Assembly (NCBI GenBank): GCA_004144185.1
Contig: SEFP01000001.1
Location: 992,001 to 1,056,000, forward strand
DNA from: Sphingobacteriales bacterium
Lineage (GTDB): Bacteria > Bacteroidota > Bacteroidia > Chitinophagales > Chitinophagaceae
Length of the DNA stretch: 64,000 bases
Direction of reading: 5' to 3'
In this document: positions 59,876-64,000 of the stretch, one piece after another
Layout: every line of letters begins with the position of its first letter
Position numbering within the stretch: position 1 is the stretch's first letter
Made by a program: the position numbers and the translations under genes
Notes under the pieces: model-generated
What the model was told of the DNA's origin: nothing
The model's database searches: none
The model's input: the letters and a program-made list of their open reading frames with translations, nothing else

Positions 59876-60838
59876 GTGACTCTGCCTGCTTCTTTGGACC
59901 TTTCAATTGTCGTTCCGCTTTATAATGAAGCAGAATCGTTGCCTGAGCTGATGGACTGGATCGCGCGGGTCTGCAGCGAAAACGCCTACTGGTATGAGGT
60001 GGTATTTGTAGATGATGGCAGTACGGATGAGAGCTGGCAGGTGATCGAATCCTTATCCAAATCCTTTCCGGAACAGGTGCGGGCACTGCATTTTCAGCGC
60101 AATTATGGCAAAAGTGCCGCCTTGAACGAAGGGTTTAAAGCGACCCGCGGCCGGGTGGTGATTACCATGGATGCCGATTTGCAGGATTCCCCCGATGAGA
60201 TTCCGGAACTGTACCGGATGATCGCGCAGGACGGTTATGACCTGGTCAGCGGCTGGAAAAAAGTGCGGCACGACAATGCCGTCACCAAAAATCTGCCGTC
60301 TAAACTGTACAACTGGGTCAACCGGAAAGTCAGCGGTATCCAGTTGCACGATATGAACTGCGGACTGAAATCGTATCGGTCTAAGGTTATCAAAAGCATT
60401 GAAGTGTATGGCGAAATGCATCGGTTTATCCCGGTACTGGCCAAATCGGCCGGCTTCCGGAAAATCGGCGAAAAAGTAGTGGTGCACCAGGCCCGTAAAT
60501 ATGGGGTAAGCAAATTTGGCTGGGAGCGGTTTATCAACGGCTTCCTGGATCTGTTATCAGTGCAGTTTATGGGCCGGTTTGGTAAAAAACCCATGCACTT
60601 TTTTGGTTTTTGGGGCACCATCATGTTTTTAGTCGGACTGGTGGCCATCCTGTGGCTGATCGTACTAAAATTTATGGGCGATCTGGACAACGGGCTGACC
60701 AACAAACCCGGTTTTTACATCTCGCTGACGGCGATGGTCCTGGGCAGCCAGTTTTTCCTGGCGGGTTTTGTAGCTGAACTGGTGAGCCGCAATGCGTCCG
60801 ATCGCAATCATTATCTGGTTGACGAGCGGATCGGGTAG
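59876..60838 (+). CDS. Family-2 glycosyltransferase with two C-terminal membrane spans (DPM1/GtrB type)
   Basis: 320 residues from a GTG at 59876; a TTG at 59870 is an alternative. The GT-A domain has LSIVVPLYNEAESLPEL, VVFVDDGSTDES, FQRNYGKSAALNEGFKAT and the DXD-like MDADLQDSP. Two spans at the end (about 240-262, 280-300) and FMGRFGKKPMHFFGFWG are typical of enzymes that move a sugar from a nucleotide to undecaprenyl or dolichyl phosphate. The donor sugar is not predictable. Confidence 0.9.
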   Translation: MTLPASLDLSIVVPLYNEAESLPELMDWIARVCSENAYWYEVVFVDDGSTDESWQVIESLSKSFPEQVRALHFQRNYGKSAALNEGFKATRGRVVITMDADLQDSPDEIPELYRMIAQDGYDLVSGWKKVRHDNAVTKNLPSKLYNWVNRKVSGIQLHDMNCGLKSYRSKVIKSIEVYGEMHRFIPVLAKSAGFRKIGEKVVVHQARKYGVSKFGWERFINGFLDLLSVQFMGRFGKKPMHFFGFWGTIMFLVGLVAILWLIVLKFMGDLDNGLTNKPGFYISLTAMVLGSQFFLAGFVAELVSRNASDRNHYLVDERIG

Positions 60839-60862
60839 GGTTTTTGCGTTCCTATATTCGTT

Positions 60863-61591
60863 ATGGCCTTACTTCCCTGGCAATCCGCAATTGTAGAACA
60901 GGTGCTTCCGGAATCGCCCGGTACCAACCGGTATTTTTTGCGGCTTCCGGATACGCAGGCGTTCGATTTCGTTCCGGGTCAGTTTATTACGGTCGATCTG
61001 CCCATTCATGAGCAGCGCAACAAACGCTGGCGTTCCTACAGCATTGCCTCTGCGCCGTCCGGAACCAATACCATTGAGCTGCTGATTGTACGGGCCGAAC
61101 CGAGCGAAGGTGGCAGCGCGTACATCTGGGAACACTGGAAGCCGGGCACGGTGGTACCAATGCGCGGTCCGCAGGGCACGTTTACAGTTCCTTCATTGCT
61201 TCCGGAAGAGTCGTTGTTTTTAATTTGTACCGGTACAGGCGTCGCGCCGTTCCGGAGCATGCTGCAACACTGGCATCAGTCGGGTACTTTTCCACAGCAA
61301 CCCATTTATCTGATTTTCGGCGGCCGGCGTCGCGAGGATTTGCTGTATGAAAGTGAACTGCGCGGGCTAGCCGATCAGTATCCGCAGTTCAGGTACCTGC
61401 CAACGCTTTCGCGGGAAGCCTGGGATGGGGCCATGGGCTATGTACATGCCGTATATGAACCGTATTGCAGCCAGTGTCCCAGTGCGCAGTTTATGATTTG
61501 CGGCTGGCGCACGATGGTGGATGAAACCAAGCATCGCCTGGAAGCGCTGGGCTACGACCGCAAGCAGATTCATCTGGAACTGTACGGGTAA
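60863..61591 (+). CDS. Ferredoxin-NADP+ reductase-type flavoprotein
   Basis: 242 residues. The FAD-binding motif RSYSIAS, the FAD/NAD segment ICTGTGVAPFRSML and MICGWRTMVDETKHRLEALGY are characteristic of the ferredoxin reductase fold; VPGQFITVDLP is the FAD domain start. No ferredoxin domain is fused. It moves electrons between NAD(P)H and a ferredoxin or flavodoxin. A TATATTCG element ends only 2 nt before the ATG. Confidence 0.88.
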   Translation: MALLPWQSAIVEQVLPESPGTNRYFLRLPDTQAFDFVPGQFITVDLPIHEQRNKRWRSYSIASAPSGTNTIELLIVRAEPSEGGSAYIWEHWKPGTVVPMRGPQGTFTVPSLLPEESLFLICTGTGVAPFRSMLQHWHQSGTFPQQPIYLIFGGRRREDLLYESELRGLADQYPQFRYLPTLSREAWDGAMGYVHAVYEPYCSQCPSAQFMICGWRTMVDETKHRLEALGYDRKQIHLELYG

Positions 61592-61698
61592 GGGAGCTTT
61601 TTCCGGAAAGTAAGTGATTTTCTAACGAATGCTTTATCGGAGCTCTACTTCCGGATCATCTTGTAGGCAACCCTTAACCTAATTTAGATACCCTGCTT

Positions 61699-62016
61699 AT
61701 GTCTGCTGATTTTAAAATCAAGCCGATGCTATCGGGTAAAGTTGCTTTTTGGATCAGTCTCCTGATTATGGCTGTGGTCACAGGTCCTTCTATGAATGCG
61801 ATCCCTCCCCGTGGAGCGCCACCTTTTGGATTGCAACTTGCTGTATTGTGTGTAGCTCTCAATACCCCGTTGGCTCTTATGTCTATTCGCAAGAAAAACT
61901 TGGGTGCTTTCACAACCCGTTTCTTCTTGTTGAGTCTCAGCTCCTTTATAGGTCTGATTGTTGGGGTAATCTACGCACTTGTTACTTATAAAGGAAGTTT
62001 TAAAGTTGGCGGGTAA
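61699..62016 (+). CDS. Small DUF4199-like or unknown membrane protein
   Basis: 105 residues with three membrane spans (about 16-32, 44-60 and 75-97) and a polar loop (SIRKKNLGAFTTR). It could be a distant DUF4199 relative but the match is weak. The coding DNA is somewhat AT-richer than its neighbours and carries no TTCCGGAA. The stop converges with that of the second L,D-transpeptidase gene 14 bp away. Confidence 0.65.
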   Translation: MSADFKIKPMLSGKVAFWISLLIMAVVTGPSMNAIPPRGAPPFGLQLAVLCVALNTPLALMSIRKKNLGAFTTRFFLLSLSSFIGLIVGVIYALVTYKGSFKVGG

Positions 62017-62030
62017 CCCTTTCCGGAGTC

Positions 62031-62747
62031 TTATTTCCGGATAAAGACCTTAGTGCCTACGCCTACCAGCGAGTAGAGTTCATCTACGTCTCTGTTGCGC
62101 AGCGCGATGCAACCATCGGTCCAGCCGACACCCATTTCAATCATATCGTCGCCGCCGGGCCAGATGCCATGAATACCAATCGAATGACCGATGGTAGCGG
62201 AAGCCGGTAACAGTCCCTGCGATTTAAGCTTTGCAAACCGGATGCGCGACGAATCGGTTGGGTAGCTCAGCAGCATAAACTTGTTGTACTGCGAGCGGGG
62301 ATTCATATTCTGAATGGTAAAAGAGCCTTCGGGCGTACAGCGGTCGCCTTCCCGGCATTTATCGTCCTGCGGCCGTGGACCAAATACGGCTTTATAGTTC
62401 CGGATCGCGCGCTTGTTGTAATAGACCTGCACCGAATAATCGGATTTGTCGATCAGCAGCATGACCTTATCTTTTTTCAGGGTATCGGTATTCACTTTTA
62501 CGAGCTGACCCATCTTCACCGGAATCGGCATGATAATGGTCTGACGAACCCGCATAATGCCTTCATCGTACTGTACTTTGCGTACAATATTGCCTTTGCC
62601 ATCGGGAAATTCTTCCAGCACTTTAAAATTCCGGAGAATCGGTTGCACCGGAGCGCTTCCGGAAGCCGTTGCAGGTTGCTGGGCACGACCCGGCAATCCA
62701 CAGGCTATAATCATCAATACCAGCAGCAGGGCACGAAGCATATTCAC
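62031..62747 (-). CDS. L,D-transpeptidase (YkuD family), exported
   Basis: 238 residues. A signal peptide (about 1-22, IIACGLPGRAQ) precedes a 75-residue linker and the YkuD domain (about 95-238): MLLIDKSDYSVQVYYNKRAIRNYKAVFGP, GSFTIQNMNPRSQYNKFMLLSYP, IGIHGIWPGGDD and the catalytic WTDGCIALRN. It lacks the usual Ser/Thr-His-Gly-Cys and has Thr-Asp-Gly-Cys, with the distal His in IGIHG. It makes 3-3 cross-links or attaches proteins. It is the second L,D-transpeptidase in the window (also 13285-14676). Confidence 0.87.
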   Translation of the reverse strand: MNMLRALLLVLMIIACGLPGRAQQPATASGSAPVQPILRNFKVLEEFPDGKGNIVRKVQYDEGIMRVRQTIIMPIPVKMGQLVKVNTDTLKKDKVMLLIDKSDYSVQVYYNKRAIRNYKAVFGPRPQDDKCREGDRCTPEGSFTIQNMNPRSQYNKFMLLSYPTDSSRIRFAKLKSQGLLPASATIGHSIGIHGIWPGGDDMIEMGVGWTDGCIALRNRDVDELYSLVGVGTKVFIRK

Positions 62748-62765
62748 AGTTTAATGACGAAACAA

Positions 62766-62795
62766 AAAGCCAGCGTTTCGGAGATCGCTGGCTTT
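62766..62795 (-). terminator. Intrinsic terminator of the DUF2480 gene
   Basis: A perfect 10-bp stem (AAAGCCAGCG 62766-62775 with CGCTGGCTTT 62786-62795) lies 38 bp past the DUF2480 stop on the minus strand; the A run at 62764-62768 gives the T tract on that strand. Confidence 0.8.
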
Positions 62796-62833
62796 GATGG
62801 GCAAGCAGCCCAAAAGTAAAAATTTCCGGAACA

Positions 62834-63355
62834 CTAGCCGGCAGCCGGAGCCGCTTTTTTCTTGTAAAGCGGTACCGTTGAGCAGGGTTCGCCAAACATC
62901 AGCGACTGTACAACCGGCTGTAGCAGATCGGTTGCAGCAATGTACGCAGCCGGTGGAATATTGACATCACCGCAGCCTTTGAGGACCAGCCGTGCGCCTT
63001 CGTACTGGGTCGGATCGATTTCCCGACGGATCGTAGCTGCAATGACGGCATCCCGTATTGCCGCTTCAACGCCAAAATGAACACCAGCGGCTACCGGATG
63101 CAACACGACAGCAACCAAAGCATAGGCCCATACCGGAACAATGGCATCGACACTGCAATACACCGCAACCTGCTTGCCTGTAAACGGTTGCAGATCGATC
63201 GTTTTGAGCGCTTCCCGGAAGTCTTTTTCTTTCAGAATGAGTCCGCGAAACAAGTGGGGCTGTAAATCAAAACCAATGATCTCGGGCTCACAGTAAGGGG
63301 CCAGATCGAGGGTTTGAATACCACTCGCAGCGACCTTGTTGACAAACATTTCCAT
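62834..63355 (-). CDS. DUF2480-family protein
   Basis: 173 residues, cytosolic. The conserved pattern VNKVAASGIQTLDLAPY ... FDLQPHLFRGLILKEKDFREALKTID and YCSVDAIVPVWAYALVA matches the Bacteroidota family DUF2480 as I know it. Function unknown. The last 20 residues are Ala/Lys-rich. It has terminators on both sides and is a single transcription unit. Confidence 0.82.
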   Translation of the reverse strand: MEMFVNKVAASGIQTLDLAPYCEPEIIGFDLQPHLFRGLILKEKDFREALKTIDLQPFTGKQVAVYCSVDAIVPVWAYALVAVVLHPVAAGVHFGVEAAIRDAVIAATIRREIDPTQYEGARLVLKGCGDVNIPPAAYIAATDLLQPVVQSLMFGEPCSTVPLYKKKAAPAAG

Positions 63356-63424
63356 AGACGTATCAGACGTTGTGACACAAACTTACGGCTTTCCGGAGCG
63401 GTTGCTTTGATACCGGTATCAATG

Positions 63425-63462
63425 AAAACAGGGCTTCACAAGTATTTGTGAAGCCCTGTTTT
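63425..63462 (-). terminator. Strong intrinsic terminator of the PPIase gene
   Basis: A perfect 17-bp stem with a 4-nt GTAT loop (63425-63441, 63446-63462; AAAACAGGGCTTCACAA), 32 bp past the stop of the minus-strand PPIase gene. The right arm runs straight into a TTCCGGAA copy. Confidence 0.9.
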
Positions 63463-63493
63463 CCGGAAAAGAGCTGTTGGGAAAAAACTTTCG

Positions 63494-64000
63494 TTACAGC
63501 ATCTTCGAATTGTACGTGATTTTGGCGTTGCGCATGGCAGCTTGTTGCAGTCCGCTGCCCATCGCCTGACGCAGTTGCATGGTCAGTGACATTTTTTGCT
63601 GATCCAGAACCGCTTTGTCTACTGCCGGCATTGGGTTGCTGAAGCGACGTGCCAGCGACAGGAAGAATACGCCATCATTGCCGCGGATGGCAGGTGAGGT
63701 TGCATTTTCTTTAAAGCCCGGGTAGAAGGAATAACCGATTACTTTAGGCTCGAAGCCCAGATTCGGTGCAAACGGATTGGCCATGCTAAACGAATCGGCC
63801 GTCATGACAGACTGCTTGCTGGCGGTAGCCACAGCATCGAGCGATTGCATTTTGCCATAGCGTTGCAGCAACAGATCGCCTTTTTTCTGGGCTTTCACCA
63901 AAGCTTCGATTTGCGGACGCGAACTGGCATCCAGCGTCATCAGACCCGCTTCCTTGATTCCGGAAAGTTTGGCAACGACATAGCGGCCATCAATGTTGAA
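63494..64000 (-). CDS. SurA/PpiD-type peptidylprolyl isomerase, C-terminal end (cut by the right edge)
   Basis: The frame is open from the right edge (reading FNIDGRYVVAKLSG) to a stop at 63494; 168 residues are visible. ALVKAQKKGDLLLQRYG, NPFAPNLGFEPKVIGYSFYP and IRGNDGVFFLSLARR resemble the C-terminal part of Bacteroidota peptidylprolyl isomerases with SurA_N/PpiC domains that fold outer-membrane proteins. The N-terminus and PPIase domains lie outside the window, so the family call is tentative. Confidence 0.7.
   Translation of the reverse strand, partial: FNIDGRYVVAKLSGIKEAGLMTLDASSRPQIEALVKAQKKGDLLLQRYGKMQSLDAVATASKQSVMTADSFSMANPFAPNLGFEPKVIGYSFYPGFKENATSPAIRGNDGVFFLSLARRFSNPMPAVDKAVLDQQKMSLTMQLRQAMGSGLQQAAMRNAKITYNSKML

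Larger units (their letters stand above)
184..63965. repeat. Highly iterated palindrome TTCCGGAA, dispersed over the whole window
   Basis: The perfect 8-bp palindrome TTCCGGAA is scattered through the whole window; I count about 110 copies by eye (for example 184-191, 571-578, 1129-1136, 2304-2311, 63958-63965), a mean spacing near 0.6 kb. About one copy is expected for an 8-mer in 64 kb. The flanking bases vary (G..C, C..G, A..T, T..A), so the conserved unit is the 8-mer. Inside genes it is read in all three phases (Phe-Arg-Lys/Asn, Leu/Val/Ile-Pro-Glu, Ser-Gly), so selection acts on DNA and not on one peptide. It also lies in intergenic DNA and in terminator stems. The longest stretch without it is roughly 41.7-45.4 kb, covering the end of mfd and the AbiF-like locus. 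The count is manual and may be off by a few. Confidence 0.95.

Noticed and set aside
184-63965. TTCCGGAA as a by-product of a common peptide such as Leu-Pro-Glu
   Set aside because: The motif appears in all three codon phases and both strands of genes, and in intergenic DNA and terminators, so amino-acid usage cannot explain it.
1-64000. tRNA, rRNA, insertion sequences, integrases or prophage genes
   Set aside because: None was recognised on either strand: no transposase or integrase motifs, no tRNA-like cloverleaf with a GTTCGA-type arm.

Overview
The window comes from a member of the Bacteroidota, most likely a Chitinophagales-type organism with about 55 % GC. The evidence is the gene content: type IX secretion C-terminal sorting domains (505-2697, 39097-40278), a PUR-alpha-like DUF3276 protein, a DUF2480 protein, a Wzi/RemB-like barrel, a BatA-domain protein, a DAHP synthase/chorismate mutase fusion and the two-subunit 2-oxoacid:ferredoxin oxidoreductase. 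Promoters are of the Bacteroidota type (TTG, 17-20 nt, TAnnTTTG), and Shine-Dalgarno sequences are essentially absent. No rRNA, tRNA, insertion sequence, prophage or CRISPR array was seen. I find about 53 protein genes; both ends of the window cut a gene.

Layout. 0-5 kb: a leucine-rich-repeat protein (cut by the left edge), a secreted PhoX-like protein, a small membrane protein and a SulP anion transporter. 5-16 kb: M2 peptidase, DUF3276 protein, Wzi-like barrel, dihydroorotase, Dps, PQQ-type sugar dehydrogenase, L,D-transpeptidase, lipase. 16-30 kb: mostly core genes (murA, truB, DAHP synthase/chorismate mutase, lpxB-rsmI, hutH, M23 peptidase, TonB-domain protein, uvrB). 30-44 kb: thioredoxin-like protein, korA-like subunit, GreA-like protein, MMPL/RND exporter, a run of lipoproteins, a T9SS cargo protein and mfd. 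44-49 kb: the most accessory-looking part, an AT-rich AbiF-type HEPN gene with a structured RNA candidate and its own promoter directly upstream, then a two-gene operon for a very large actin/Hsp70-fold ATPase and a membrane-anchored partner. 49-64 kb: BBE-type flavoprotein, MltG, GNAT, polA, a BatA-domain protein overlapping a catalytically dead dihydroorotase paralogue, DUF4199, glycosyltransferase, ferredoxin-NADP reductase-like protein, second L,D-transpeptidase, DUF2480 and the end of a SurA/PpiD-type isomerase.

Three genome-scale signals stand out. (1) The perfect palindrome TTCCGGAA occurs about 110 times by eye count in 64 kb (about 1 expected for an 8-mer), on coding and non-coding DNA and in all three codon phases, like the cyanobacterial HIP1 element or a DNA-uptake sequence. 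(2) In at least a dozen genes the -7 promoter element TAnnTTTG/TAnnTTCG ends only 2-9 nt before the start codon, which predicts leaderless mRNAs, several with GTG starts. (3) The AbiF-like gene and its upstream RNA hairpins look like an RNA-regulated HEPN toxin-antitoxin module of the type linked to the origin of Cas13.
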